Positions 15,356 to 25,287 are shown, counted from the stretch's first letter. The stretch is DNA of 55,106 bases from Verrucomicrobiota bacterium (GCA_014860005.1 JACZKP010000145.1:1-55106), one strand, 5' to 3'. A program made the numbers and translations. Notes: a model not told the origin generated them from the sequence alone.

Positions 15356-18300
15356 ATGCGCCTCTTCCCAAACATGTCCCTCCGCTGGAAACAACAGTGG
15401 ATCATCATGCTCACGTGCGGCCTGGCGCTGCTGCTGGCTTGTTTGTCCTTCATGGCGTACGATGTTTTTTCCTTCCGCCGGGATATCGTCGAGCGCGTCT
15501 CCAGTCTGGCCGAAGTAGTCGGCAAGAACACCACGGCCGCCATTGACTTCAACGACACCGCCGCCGCCGAACAAACCCTGGCGGCGCTGCATGGCGAACC
15601 GAACATCGTGCTCGCGCACGTGCATCTCCCGGGCGGCGACGAATTTGCCAGCTATGCCCGGTCCGGCTCGGTGACACCGCCTGAGATTCCCGCCACATTC
15701 GACACGCACCACGAATTCAGCGGCGGTTATCTTCATCTCTTCCGACCCATTACCCGGAATGACGAGGAAATTGGCATGATTGAACTGGTGGCCAGCTTGG
15801 ATCAACTCCAAGGGCGAATGTGGCGCTATCTCGGCATCGTGGCCTTCGTCTTCCTGGTGTCCGCGACCGCCGCCTTCTGGTTGGCTACGGTGATGGGGCG
15901 GGTGGTGTCCCGTCCGATTCTGGACCTCGCTCGCGTGGCGCGTGCGGTGGCGCAGGAGAAGAATTATACCGTGCGGGCGACCAAGGGCAGCGACGATGAA
16001 CTCGGCCAGTTGGTGGACGGTTTCAACGAGATGCTCGCCGAGATTCACGAAAGGGACTTCGCTCTCGAGGCGGCGCGGGACACGCTGGAACACAGGGTGC
16101 GGGAGCGCACCCAGGAACTGCGGCGGACCGAGGCGATTTACCGCTCAGCCATTGCCGGCGCGGGGGCCGTGCCCTATTCGCTCGATTTCAAGACGCGGTC
16201 GTACGTGTTCATGGGCGAGGGGATTCAGCAGTTGATTGGCTATGCTCCGGAAGAGATGACGCCGGGCCTGTGGCGGCAGATCATTCAGGAATCCGTCATG
16301 TTGGGTGAGACGGCAGGGTTGGGGAAGGACGAAGCGGCTCGAAGAGTGGTAGCGGGCGAACTCCGGCACTGGCGTTGCGACATGCGCGTGGTGACTCGCG
16401 ACAGGAGTTCCCGCTGGCTATCCGATGCCTCGGTGCAAAATCTTGACGCCGCCGGCAAGCCGATGGGTTCGATGGGCATTCTGCAGGACATCACCGAACG
16501 AAAGCAGGCCGAGATTTCTGCGCTCGCTTTCTCGAAGCTGGGCCGGAATTTGAGTGGCGCCGCGTCGAACGAAGTGGCGGCAAAAGTCATCGCCGAAGTG
16601 GCCGACGATCTGTTTGGCTGGGACGCCTTTTCGGTCCAGATGTATTCCAAGAAGGACGATACGGTTTACAGCATCTTCGAGGCGGACACGATTGACGGTC
16701 AGAGAGTCCACGCCACGTTGCCCGATCCGAGGCGGATCACGGAGTTGCACCGGCGGATTCTGGCGCGGGGAGGTGAACGGGTCCTGCGCGACGCCGGGGG
16801 CTTCCTGCCGGGCACGATTGCGTTCGGCGACAAATCGCGGCCCTCGGCCTCGCTCCTGTTCGTCCCGATTCGAGCCGGGACGGAGGCCATCGGAATCCTG
16901 TCAATGCACAGCTACTCGCCCAACGCCTACACGGAGCAGGACCTGGGCAAACTGCAGGTGCTCGCCGACCAATGCAGCGGCGCGCTGGCGCGCATCCGCG
17001 CGGACGAAGCCCGGCGGGATTCCGAGTCTCAATTCCGCCTGGTGTGGAACAACTCCGCCGACGGTCTGAGGCTCACGGACCGGGAGGGCACCGTGCTGAT
17101 GGTCAATGACGCGTATTGCCGGATGACCGGTAAATCCAAGGCGGAAGTGGAGGGCCAGCCGCTGACGGTCATCCATTGCGTCGAAACCGCGGAACAGGTT
17201 TTGCGCGCACATCAGGACCGGATGGATTCAGGCGCCACCCAATGGCACATGGAAGTCGAGGTCAAGTTATGGAATGGCCGGGAAGTCTGGTTTGAATTGT
17301 CCAATTCCATTTTGAACCTGCCTGGCCAACCCGTTTTGCTCCTGAGCATGTTCCGCGACATCACCGAACGCAAGCGGGCCGAGGCGGCCCTGGCGGAGGC
17401 CAGCAATCTGATGGAGACGCTCCTGGAAAACTCGCCGGACCACATTTACTTCAAGGATCGCGAGTCGCGTTTTCTCCGCTACAGCAAACGGTTCCTGCGT
17501 CGCTTTGGGGTTGCCGACTTCAGGTCGCTTCATCACAAGACCGACTTCGACATTTTCGACGAGGCGCATGCGCGGCCCGCGTACGAGGACGAGCAGGAGA
17601 TCATCCGCACGGGCCAGCCGATCATTGGCAAGGCCGAGCAGGAGGTCTGGTTGGATGGCCGCGTCACCTGGGCGCTGACGAGCAAACTGCCCTGGCGCGA
17701 TGCGCAGGGCCGGATCATCGGCACGTTCGGCATTTCCAAGGACATCACCGCCCTCAAAGAGGCCGAGGCCAAACTGGAGCAGACCCACAAGCAGTTGCTC
17801 GAAACCTCGCGGCAGGCCGGCATGGCCGAAGTGGCCACGAGCGTGTTGCACAACGTCGGCAACGTGCTCAATAGCGTCAACACCTCCGCCAGCGTGCTGG
17901 CTGACCGGTTGCGGAACTCCCAAGTGTCCGGGATTTCGCGCGTGAGCGAATTATTGGAGACCAATCGCCATGACCTCGCGGGCTTTCTCACAGCCAATGG
18001 CCGGGCGGATCAGGTCATTAATTATCTCAAATCCCTCACGCAACATCTCAACACCGAGAACGCCAGCGCTCTGGCGGAACTCAAAGGCCTCGCCAAGAAT
18101 ATCGAGCACATCAAAGAAATCGTCGCCATGCAGCAAAGCTACGCCCGGATTTCCGGCGTGACCGAGGCGGTCAAACCGACGGATCTGGTCGAGGATGCCC
18201 TGCGCATGAACGCTGGCGCGCTGGCGCGCCATCAGGTGAAACTCGTGCGGGACTACGCGCCGGACGTGCCCGAGATCATGGTCGAGAAACACAAGGTGCT

Positions 18301-18682
18301 CCAAATTCTGGTCAACCTGATCCGCAACGCCAAATACGCCTGCGATGATTCTTCCACGCCAGACAAGTCCCTCACCTTGCGGGTGACCCATGACGACTGT
18401 CGCGTCCGGATTACCGTCGCGGACAACGGCGTTGGCATTTCGCCCGAGAATTTAACCCGGATTTTCTCGCACGGGTTTACCACGCGAAAAGAAGGCCACG
18501 GTTTCGGCCTGCACAGCGGCGCGCTGGCGGCGCGGGAATTGGGCGGCGCCTTGACCGTTCACAGTGACGGCCCGGGCCGTGGGGCGGAGCTCACCCTCGA
18601 GTTGCCGTGCCAGCCTCCCGGAAACTCGGTTGCTCCCGCGCATAACGGCGCCGTCTCCCATGAAACTCATGCGCACGCTTAA
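15356..18682 (+). CDS. membrane sensor histidine kinase (CHASE8-like, HAMP, PAS-GAF-PAS-PAS, HNVGN-type)
   Basis: 1108 residues. TM1 lies at about 16-37. The periplasmic domain (about 38-155; LAEVVGKNTTAAIDFNDTAA, LHGEPNIVLAHVHLPGGDEF) resembles CHASE8 of YfiN. TM2 is at about 157-178 and HAMP to about 232. PAS follows (ends DITERKQAE), then GAF (about 390-560), PAS (DITERKRAE), PAS (DITALKEAE) and the kinase core. The H-box is AGMAEVATSVLHNVGNVLNS with likely phospho-His at residue 832, not a standard HExxxPL. N box NLIRNAKYACDD, G1 DNGVGI, F FSHGFTTRKEG and G2 GHGFGLHSGA are intact, so ATP binding is expected. It overlaps the next kinase gene by 23 bases. Confidence 0.9.
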   Translation: MRLFPNMSLRWKQQWIIMLTCGLALLLACLSFMAYDVFSFRRDIVERVSSLAEVVGKNTTAAIDFNDTAAAEQTLAALHGEPNIVLAHVHLPGGDEFASYARSGSVTPPEIPATFDTHHEFSGGYLHLFRPITRNDEEIGMIELVASLDQLQGRMWRYLGIVAFVFLVSATAAFWLATVMGRVVSRPILDLARVARAVAQEKNYTVRATKGSDDELGQLVDGFNEMLAEIHERDFALEAARDTLEHRVRERTQELRRTEAIYRSAIAGAGAVPYSLDFKTRSYVFMGEGIQQLIGYAPEEMTPGLWRQIIQESVMLGETAGLGKDEAARRVVAGELRHWRCDMRVVTRDRSSRWLSDASVQNLDAAGKPMGSMGILQDITERKQAEISALAFSKLGRNLSGAASNEVAAKVIAEVADDLFGWDAFSVQMYSKKDDTVYSIFEADTIDGQRVHATLPDPRRITELHRRILARGGERVLRDAGGFLPGTIAFGDKSRPSASLLFVPIRAGTEAIGILSMHSYSPNAYTEQDLGKLQVLADQCSGALARIRADEARRDSESQFRLVWNNSADGLRLTDREGTVLMVNDAYCRMTGKSKAEVEGQPLTVIHCVETAEQVLRAHQDRMDSGATQWHMEVEVKLWNGREVWFELSNSILNLPGQPVLLLSMFRDITERKRAEAALAEASNLMETLLENSPDHIYFKDRESRFLRYSKRFLRRFGVADFRSLHHKTDFDIFDEAHARPAYEDEQEIIRTGQPIIGKAEQEVWLDGRVTWALTSKLPWRDAQGRIIGTFGISKDITALKEAEAKLEQTHKQLLETSRQAGMAEVATSVLHNVGNVLNSVNTSASVLADRLRNSQVSGISRVSELLETNRHDLAGFLTANGRADQVINYLKSLTQHLNTENASALAELKGLAKNIEHIKEIVAMQQSYARISGVTEAVKPTDLVEDALRMNAGALARHQVKLVRDYAPDVPEIMVEKHKVLQILVNLIRNAKYACDDSSTPDKSLTLRVTHDDCRVRITVADNGVGISPENLTRIFSHGFTTRKEGHGFGLHSGALAARELGGALTVHSDGPGRGAELTLELPCQPPGNSVAPAHNGAVSHETHAHA

Positions 18683-21600
18683 CCAATTCGCGGCAACCTT
18701 GCTCGTGGCGGTTGCCCTCGGCAGCCAGTCGCCGGCAGCGCAGGAGCTCACGACTTTCAACGAGTTCTACCAACTGTCCCGTGAGCAGGCGGGCGCGGGC
18801 CTGCCCTTCCGATCCAAGGGCGTCGTGCTCTGTTACGATTCTGAATGGCGACAGTTTTATGTCCACGACGGCGAGGAAACCCGCTGGCTCAATGTGCCGG
18901 AGAAAATTTCCCCCCAACCAAAATTCGGCCAACAGGTCGAAATCACTGCGCGAACCACGGTGGCCAGCGGGATTAACGCGCTGACGAATCTCGTCGTAAC
19001 CGTCTTGAAGCCGGGGAAGCTTCCCGCCGCCAAGCCGCTCGCGCTTTCCCAGTTGGGTCGCGAGGCGGGCCAGTGGATTGAAACGCAGGGCCGCGTTCGC
19101 ATGGTGGATTTTTCCTGGGAGCGGACCCTGTTGTCGCTTTCTGAAAATGGCCAGAGCTGCCGGGTGTTCATCATGGGGCCGCCCCAGACCAACGATCTGA
19201 AACGACTCCTCGGCAGCCAGGTCCGGATTCGGGGACTCAACGATAGCAGGGTCGCCGGCGGACGCCTCGTGTCCGCCTCGGTCATGGTGCCGAACCGCGA
19301 GCAGGTAATCGTCACCGCGCCAGCGGAGGCAAACTCACCCGCGCCTCAGGTCACGTCCATCGAGGGCCTGCTGAACCGCGAACTGGGCGACTGGACGAAC
19401 CGTCCGGTTCGCGTCGTCGGATTGGTGGTGGCGCATCAAGTGAGCGAGTCGCTCGTCGTCAAAGATCCCACCGGTGCCCTGCGCGCGGAAATCTCACAAG
19501 TGACCCCGACTCGGCTCAACGATCGCGTGGACGTGACGGGCTTCCTGAAAGTGACGCCGACGGAAACCGTGCTGAGCGATGCGCGATTTGAAGTGATTCG
19601 AGCCACCCCAACCCAAGTGACTCGCGAGGACGCGGGGGCGACGCGCGTTGGAAGACCCGGATCGGCTCAGGTCTTGACGCAGATTTCGCAGATTCTAAAA
19701 ATGCCGAAGGAGGAGTCCGCAGGATTGACGGCGCGGATTCGCGGCGTGGTCGTTTACGCCGATCCCGGATGGCGCAATGGCTTCATCCACGACCAACACA
19801 ACGCGATCTACTTCGACCTGACTCAGAACGACGTGCGTGCGGGGCAGTGGGTCGAACTGACGGGTGAAATTGGCCCCGGCGGCTTTGCGCCGGAAATCTT
19901 GAAGACCACCGTGCAGATTCTGGGCACCACCAATTTCCCCGCGCCGGCCCGGGTGGACTTGACCGATCTGGCGGGCGGGCATTTGGACGCGCAATGGATC
20001 GAAATGGAGGGCGTCGTTCGGAGTGTGGTCCATGAGTGGAGTCATTTGACGCTGCGCCTGATGTCGCCCAAAGGAAGATTTACCGCGCTGGTCCCCGATT
20101 ATGACGGGCCGACGCCGACCAACCTTGTTGACTCGCTCGTCAGCATTCAAGGCGCGTGCAGTACGCAAGTGAACGCCCAGCGGCAGGTGAGCGGCATCTC
20201 GCTGAATGTGCCCGGGTTGGATCGGATCCGGGTTTTGGAGCCAGGTCACGAGGACCCATTCACCGTCGCGACCACGCCCATCGCCGCCGTGGCAACGTAT
20301 GATCCGGCCCGGCTCGCGGGCCGACGGATCAAGGTCAGCGGCGTCATCACTCTGAATACTTCCGATCAAGGCTACTTCGTGCAGGATGCTTCGGGCGGCA
20401 TCCGCGTGCGCACACAGCAGACGAATGAGTTCCGTGCGGGCGACGCGGTGGACGTCCTCGGGTTCCCGGCGCTGGGAGATTTTTCACCCGAGTTGGAAGA
20501 AGCCAGCCTGCGCCGGACGGGCAGCGCGTCCATGCCGGCGGCGCAGCGGACGACGGCGGAGGAGATTTTGTTGCAAGGCGCGTACGATGGCCGGGAAGTG
20601 ACGCTGGAAGGGCGGTTGCTGCAAAGCGTGGCGCGCGCGGCCAATCCGCAAATGATATTGCAGGATGGCGCCGTCATCTTCACCGCACGCCTGGGGGCCG
20701 CCGCGCCGGGTCAACGAATTCCTCCGCTGGTTTCCGGCAGCGTGGTCCGGTTGAGCGGGGTTTGTTCCATCCAGGGCGGCGGGCAATCCGAGGCGAAATC
20801 CTTCCGCCTGCTGTTGCGCTCGCCTGCCGATGTGGTTTTGATTTCCAGCCCGCCATGGTGGACGGCGCGGTACACACTCTGGAGCCTGGGCGGGCTGGGT
20901 GGCGTGTTGCTGATGGCGCTGGCCTGGGTGCGGCTCTTGCGCCGGCAGGTGGGACGTCAAACCCGGTCGTTGCGCGAGGAAATCACGCGCCGGGCCCAAA
21001 TGCAGGTGGAAATCGAAAATACCCACAAGCAACTTCTGATGGTCTCCCATCAGGCCGGCATGGCGGAAGTGGCCACGAGCGTCTTGCACAACGTGGGTAA
21101 TGTGCTCAACAGCGTCAACATTTCGGCCAGCGTCGTCACTGACCGCCTGCAATCCACCAAGCCAGACGGCATCGAGCGCGCGGTCGGATTGCTCGACCAG
21201 AACCGCAACGATCTGTCCGGTTTCTTCGCCGCACCGGGCCGCGCGGATCAATTCATCAACTTTCTACGGACGTTCGCCCAACATCAGGCCGTCGAACGCG
21301 CGCGGGCGCTGGCCGAGATGACCGACCTAAGCCGGAACATCGAGCACATCAAAGAGATCGTGGCCATGCAGCAGAATTACGCGCGAATTGCCGGCGTCAC
21401 CGAAACCGTTCCCGTCACCGAACTGGTCGAAGACGCCGTGCGCATGAATGCCGAAGCGCTGGTGCGGCATGAGGTCCGGCTGATTCGGGACTACCCGGAG
21501 CCGGCGCCGGTGGTGACGGTGGACAAACACAAGGTCCTTCAGATCCTCGTCAACCTGATCCGCAATGCCAAGTATGCCTGTGATGACTCCGGCGAGCCGG

Positions 21601-21851
21601 ACAAGCGGCTGACCGTGCGCGTGAGCAATGGGGACGACCGCGTGCGCATTGCCGTCGTGGATAATGGCGTGGGCATTCCGCCCGAAAACCTGACGCGGAT
21701 TTTTTCGCATGGTTTTACAACCCGGAAGAACGGGCATGGCTTTGGCCTGCATAGCGGCGCGCTGGCGGCCAGGGACCTGGGCGGATCGTTGACCGCCCAC
21801 AGCGAAGGACTGGGACGCGGCGCCACCTTCACGCTCGAACTGCCACTTTAA
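18660..21851 (+). CDS. membrane sensor histidine kinase with tandem OB-like periplasmic repeats
   Basis: 1063 residues. A signal peptide (FAATLLVAVALGSQSPAAQ) precedes about 700 periplasmic residues. I count about seven repeats of an OB-like unit of 70-100 residues; examples start SKGVVLCYDSEWRQFYVHD, IRGVVVYADPGWRNGFIHD and VSGVITLNTSDQGYFVQD. One TM helix (LWSLGGLGGVLLMALAWVRL, about 738-758) leads through a short coiled coil to a kinase core nearly identical to that of the upstream kinase, with the same H-box AEVATSVLHNVGNVLNSVN (His at residue 810) and the same N, G1, F and G2 boxes. There is no PAS or HAMP. Start ATG 18660 gives the signal peptide; the frame is open further upstream inside the previous gene. 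The ligand is unknown. Confidence 0.85.
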   Translation: MKLMRTLNQFAATLLVAVALGSQSPAAQELTTFNEFYQLSREQAGAGLPFRSKGVVLCYDSEWRQFYVHDGEETRWLNVPEKISPQPKFGQQVEITARTTVASGINALTNLVVTVLKPGKLPAAKPLALSQLGREAGQWIETQGRVRMVDFSWERTLLSLSENGQSCRVFIMGPPQTNDLKRLLGSQVRIRGLNDSRVAGGRLVSASVMVPNREQVIVTAPAEANSPAPQVTSIEGLLNRELGDWTNRPVRVVGLVVAHQVSESLVVKDPTGALRAEISQVTPTRLNDRVDVTGFLKVTPTETVLSDARFEVIRATPTQVTREDAGATRVGRPGSAQVLTQISQILKMPKEESAGLTARIRGVVVYADPGWRNGFIHDQHNAIYFDLTQNDVRAGQWVELTGEIGPGGFAPEILKTTVQILGTTNFPAPARVDLTDLAGGHLDAQWIEMEGVVRSVVHEWSHLTLRLMSPKGRFTALVPDYDGPTPTNLVDSLVSIQGACSTQVNAQRQVSGISLNVPGLDRIRVLEPGHEDPFTVATTPIAAVATYDPARLAGRRIKVSGVITLNTSDQGYFVQDASGGIRVRTQQTNEFRAGDAVDVLGFPALGDFSPELEEASLRRTGSASMPAAQRTTAEEILLQGAYDGREVTLEGRLLQSVARAANPQMILQDGAVIFTARLGAAAPGQRIPPLVSGSVVRLSGVCSIQGGGQSEAKSFRLLLRSPADVVLISSPPWWTARYTLWSLGGLGGVLLMALAWVRLLRRQVGRQTRSLREEITRRAQMQVEIENTHKQLLMVSHQAGMAEVATSVLHNVGNVLNSVNISASVVTDRLQSTKPDGIERAVGLLDQNRNDLSGFFAAPGRADQFINFLRTFAQHQAVERARALAEMTDLSRNIEHIKEIVAMQQNYARIAGVTETVPVTELVEDAVRMNAEALVRHEVRLIRDYPEPAPVVTVDKHKVLQILVNLIRNAKYACDDSGEPDKRLTVRVSNGDDRVRIAVVDNGVGIPPENLTRIFSHGFTTRKNGHGFGLHSGALAARDLGGSLTAHSEGLGRGATFTLELPL

Positions 21852-21861
21852 CCAAAAAAGA

Positions 21862-22539
21862 ATGCTTATGAGTGACCACGACGACAATTCTCTCCATCGG
21901 CGCATCCTCGTGATTGATGACAACCAGGCCATCCACGAAGACTTTGCCAAAGTTCTTGGCCACCCCACGGAGAGCGAAGCCACGCTCGCCGAAGCCGGGG
22001 CCGCCTTGTTTGGCCCGCCGCCGGACCAGTTGCCCCGGATTGAATTTCAAATTGACTCCGCTTTTCAGGGTCAGGAAGGGCTGGCGCTGGTGCGGCAGGC
22101 GCAGGCGGAGAATCATCCCTTCGCCCTGGCGTTCGTGGATGTGCGCATGCCCCCCGGCTGGGATGGCATCGAGACGACCGCCAAAATCTGGGAACAAGAC
22201 CCCGAGATGCAAATCGTCATTTGCACGGCCTACTCCGATTACTCCTGGACGGAGATGTTGGCCCGGCTACGCAGACCCGACCAATTGCTGGTTTTGAAGA
22301 AGCCCTTTGACACGATTGAAGTCCTGCAACTGACCCATGCGCTGACCGTGAAGTGGCAACTGCAAAAAGCGGCGCAGTTCAAGTTGCGTCATTTGGAACT
22401 TCACGTTGCCTCCCGCACCAGGGTGCTCGAGGAGGCAAACGCAAAACTTCAGTCCGAGATCAACCGATTGGCCGAGGCGTTGCGCCAGTGTGAGGAAAGC
22501 GCCCGGGTGGGCGCCCCAGCCAACGCGCCCACGCCATAA
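21862..22539 (+). CDS. stand-alone response regulator with coiled-coil tail
   Basis: 225 residues. The receiver domain begins [20 protein letters not shown], with acidic pair DD; the phospho-acceptor Asp is in [19 protein letters not shown], Thr in [12 protein letters not shown], and Lys in LLVLKKPFDTIE. There is an insertion of about 35 residues between the first helix and strand 2-3 ([20 protein letters not shown]). After about residue 160 only a helical, coiled-coil-like tail follows; there is no DNA-binding, enzyme or other output domain. It lies 10 bases after the second kinase and 13 before the hybrid kinase, so it is a likely phospho-acceptor of one or both HNVGN kinases. ATG 21868 is an alternative start. 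Confidence 0.88.
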   Translation: MLMSDHDDNSLHRRILVIDDNQAIHEDFAKVLGHPTESEATLAEAGAALFGPPPDQLPRIEFQIDSAFQGQEGLALVRQAQAENHPFALAFVDVRMPPGWDGIETTAKIWEQDPEMQIVICTAYSDYSWTEMLARLRRPDQLLVLKKPFDTIEVLQLTHALTVKWQLQKAAQFKLRHLELHVASRTRVLEEANAKLQSEINRLAEALRQCEESARVGAPANAPTP

Positions 22540-22552
22540 GCCGCCGATTTTT

Positions 22553-24787
22553 ATGAAACACGAAATCATCTCCCAGAACCGGCGCATTCTCGTCATTGAC
22601 GACAATGCTTCCATCCATGCCGACTTCAAGAAGATACTCGTCCCGCAAGACGCCGACCGTGGCGCGCTGGCCCAAGCCGAGGCGGACCTGTTTGGCGCCG
22701 CCACCGCACTACCGCGCGGCCAGCCGGCCTTTGAACTGTCCTCGGCGTTCCAAGGTCAGGAGGGTCTGGACCTGGTGCGCGCGGCCCGTGCGGCGGGACA
22801 ACCGTATGCGATGGCGTTCGTGGATGTGCGCATGCCGCCCGGCTGGGATGGCATCGAGACGACCGTGCGGCTGTGGGAAGCCGACCCGGACCTGCAGATC
22901 GTCATCTGCACCGCGTATTCCGATTACTCATGGAACGAAATGATCGCCCGGCTCGGCACGTCCGACCGCATGGTGATTTTGAAGAAACCGTTCGACGCCG
23001 TGGAAGTGCTGCAACTCGCCAATGCGTTCACGGAGAAATGGTCGCTTCTGCAGCGCGCCCGGAGCAAGCTGCATGAGTTGGAAGCCGCCGTCAACGAACG
23101 CACCGCTGCCTTGCAAAAGGAGAATGCCGAACGGTTGATGACCGAACGCGCCCTGCGGGCCACGCAGGACAAGCTTGAGCATTTCCTCGCGAAAAGCCCG
23201 GCGGTGCTTTACTCGCTGCGCCTCGAATCCGGCAGTTGGCTGCCGGCTTGGGTCAGCGACAATTTCGTCAACTTCACGGGCTTTGAAGTTCAGGACTGGT
23301 ATCGGCAGGCACCGGCTCTGGAATGTGTGGAGGAAGCGGACCGGCCTTTGATCCGTGAGAGCCTCAACTCCCCGCCGGTTCGGAGCAATCTGAGTCTGCA
23401 ATATCGCCTGCGGCGCAAGGACGGCGACGTGCGCTGGGTGCGCGATGACCGCCAACTGATCCTCGATCCGGAAGGTCAGCCGGTCGAAATCATCGGCTGC
23501 TGGACGGAAATCACCGAGCAGCGGCGGCTGGAGGACCAACTGCGGCAGTCGCAGAAGATGGAATCGGTGGGGCTGCTGGCGGGCGGCATTGCCCATGACT
23601 TCAACAATATGCTCACGGTCATGAGTTGCCACGTGGACTTGCTCCTGCGCAGCGGGAAGTTCTCCGGCGAGGCGGCCGACTCCCTCCGGGGGATTCAAGC
23701 CTCGGCGGATCGCTCGGCCAATTTGACCCGGCAACTCCTCGCTTTCAGCCGCAAGCAGATCATGCGGCCGGGCAACGTGAATATGAACGAACTGGTGGGA
23801 TCGCTCACCAAACTCCTCGCGCGCACCCTGGGCGAAGATATCGCCATGAGTACCGAGTACGCGCCGCAACTGCCCGTCGTTTACGCCGACCGCGGCATGA
23901 TCGAACAGGTAATCCTGAACCTTGCGATCAACGCCCGCGATGCCATGCCCAAGGGCGGGCAACTGACGCTGGCCACCGCCGTGCGCGAGATTGGCGCCGC
24001 GCAACCGCCACAGCATCCGGAGGCCCGGCCGGGGCGCTTCGTTTGTTTGTCCGTGGCCGACAGCGGCAGTGGGATTGCCGCGGAACACCTGGCGCACATT
24101 TTCGAACCGTTCTTCACAACGAAGGATGTCGGCAAAGGCACCGGCCTGGGGTTGGCGACCGTCTATGGCCTCATCAAACAGCACGAGGGCTGGATCGAAG
24201 TGGAGAGTAGCGTGAGCCGGGGCACGACGTTCCGGATTTACCTGCCCGTTAGCACGCGCAAGAGCAATAGCGCCGTCACCACCATCCCAGTGCCCGCCGC
24301 CTGCGGCGGCTCCGAAACTATTCTGGTCGTGGAGGACGAACCGGCCTTGTGCCGGCTGGTGCGGCTCACCCTCCAACGGCAGGGCTACCGCGTTTTCACC
24401 GCCGGCTCGGGCCTGGAAGCCCTCCAGGCCTGGTCCAACAACCTCCACCAAATTGACCTGTTGCTCACGGACATGGTCATGCCGGATGGTGTCTCCGGGC
24501 TGGAACTTGCCCAACAGCTTTCGGCCCGAAAACCGGACCTGAAAACCATTTACATGAGCGGTTACAGCACTGATCTCAATGGCCGCGATCCGGTGGTGAG
24601 CGAAGAGGTGTGCTTCCTCGCCAAGCCCTTTGCCCCCCAAACCCTGACGGAATTGGTGCGCCAGTGCCTGGATGGCCGCGAACCAACGAATCCGTTGGTG
24701 CCCGCCTCAACCCTGACGGCGACCGGGAGGCAACGGGTTGCCAGTGGTTCCGTGAGAGAACATCGGACTGCGGCTGCGGCGGGTTAA
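22553..24787 (+). CDS. hybrid kinase: REC-coiled coil-PAS-HisKA-HATPase-REC
   Basis: 744 residues, soluble. The N-terminal REC (residues 10-150: [55 protein letters not shown]) is a close paralogue of the preceding stand-alone receiver. A coiled coil and PAS (about 215-330) lead to a standard HisKA with [20 protein letters not shown] (His 348), N box [15 protein letters not shown]1 ADSGSGI and G2 [20 protein letters not shown]. The C-terminal REC has [25 protein letters not shown] and Lys in [12 protein letters not shown]. Receiver at both ends suggests it takes signal from the upstream kinases and passes it on. ATG 22553 is chosen; the open frame upstream is inside the previous gene. It is the last gene of the cluster. 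Confidence 0.9.
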   Translation: MKHEIISQNRRILVIDDNASIHADFKKILVPQDADRGALAQAEADLFGAATALPRGQPAFELSSAFQGQEGLDLVRAARAAGQPYAMAFVDVRMPPGWDGIETTVRLWEADPDLQIVICTAYSDYSWNEMIARLGTSDRMVILKKPFDAVEVLQLANAFTEKWSLLQRARSKLHELEAAVNERTAALQKENAERLMTERALRATQDKLEHFLAKSPAVLYSLRLESGSWLPAWVSDNFVNFTGFEVQDWYRQAPALECVEEADRPLIRESLNSPPVRSNLSLQYRLRRKDGDVRWVRDDRQLILDPEGQPVEIIGCWTEITEQRRLEDQLRQSQKMESVGLLAGGIAHDFNNMLTVMSCHVDLLLRSGKFSGEAADSLRGIQASADRSANLTRQLLAFSRKQIMRPGNVNMNELVGSLTKLLARTLGEDIAMSTEYAPQLPVVYADRGMIEQVILNLAINARDAMPKGGQLTLATAVREIGAAQPPQHPEARPGRFVCLSVADSGSGIAAEHLAHIFEPFFTTKDVGKGTGLGLATVYGLIKQHEGWIEVESSVSRGTTFRIYLPVSTRKSNSAVTTIPVPAACGGSETILVVEDEPALCRLVRLTLQRQGYRVFTAGSGLEALQAWSNNLHQIDLLLTDMVMPDGVSGLELAQQLSARKPDLKTIYMSGYSTDLNGRDPVVSEEVCFLAKPFAPQTLTELVRQCLDGREPTNPLVPASTLTATGRQRVASGSVREHRTAAAAG

Positions 24788-24822
24788 CCGGGAATCCAAC
24801 CCTTGACCCTTCCGAGGTATCT

Positions 24823-25287
24823 TCAGGCCTTTGCCCGCGCCTTGGTTTTCGACACGAGGCGAATGCCGGTGATGCACATGGCCTTGTCCACCGCCTTGCA
24901 CATGTCGTAAATCGTCAACGCGGCCACACTGACCGCCGTGAGCGCCTCCATCTCCACGCCGGTTTGCGCAGCGATCTTTGCCGAAGCCGTGATGACAATC
25001 CGGTCCTGGCTCCTGGGCACGTCAAAATTCACCTCGCAATGCGTGAGGGGCAGGGGATGACACAGGGGAATCAACTCGCCGGTTTTCTTGGCGGCGAGAA
25101 TGCCTGCCAGCCGCGCCGCAGCCAGAACATTGCCCTTGGCCACCGAGTGCGACTGGATGAGTTTGAGCGTGGCTTTGCGCAACCGGATTTCGCCGCGCGC
25201 CACGGCTTCGCGCCGCAACACGGGTTTGGCCGAGACGTCCACCATGCTGGCTTCCCCCTGGGGGTTGATGTGGGTGAGTTTTGCCAT
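24823..25287 (-). CDS. moaC: cyclic pyranopterin monophosphate synthase MoaC
   Basis: MoaC forms cyclic pyranopterin monophosphate in molybdenum cofactor synthesis, after MoaA. The 154-residue protein has LTHINPQGEASMVDVSAKP, KGNVLAAARLAGILAAKKT, the signature ELIPLCHPLPLTHCEVNFDV, TGVEMEALTAVSVAALTIYD and MCKAVDKAMCITGIRLVSKT, in order. ATG 25287 start. It converges with the hybrid kinase, 35 bases apart. moaA and other cofactor genes are not in the window apart from moaB/mog at 12007. Confidence 0.95.
   Translation of the reverse strand: MAKLTHINPQGEASMVDVSAKPVLRREAVARGEIRLRKATLKLIQSHSVAKGNVLAAARLAGILAAKKTGELIPLCHPLPLTHCEVNFDVPRSQDRIVITASAKIAAQTGVEMEALTAVSVAALTIYDMCKAVDKAMCITGIRLVSKTKARAKA

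Noticed and set aside
22928..24640. 570-codon minus-strand frame over the hybrid kinase
   Set aside because: Exact antisense shadow of the kinase and receiver domains.
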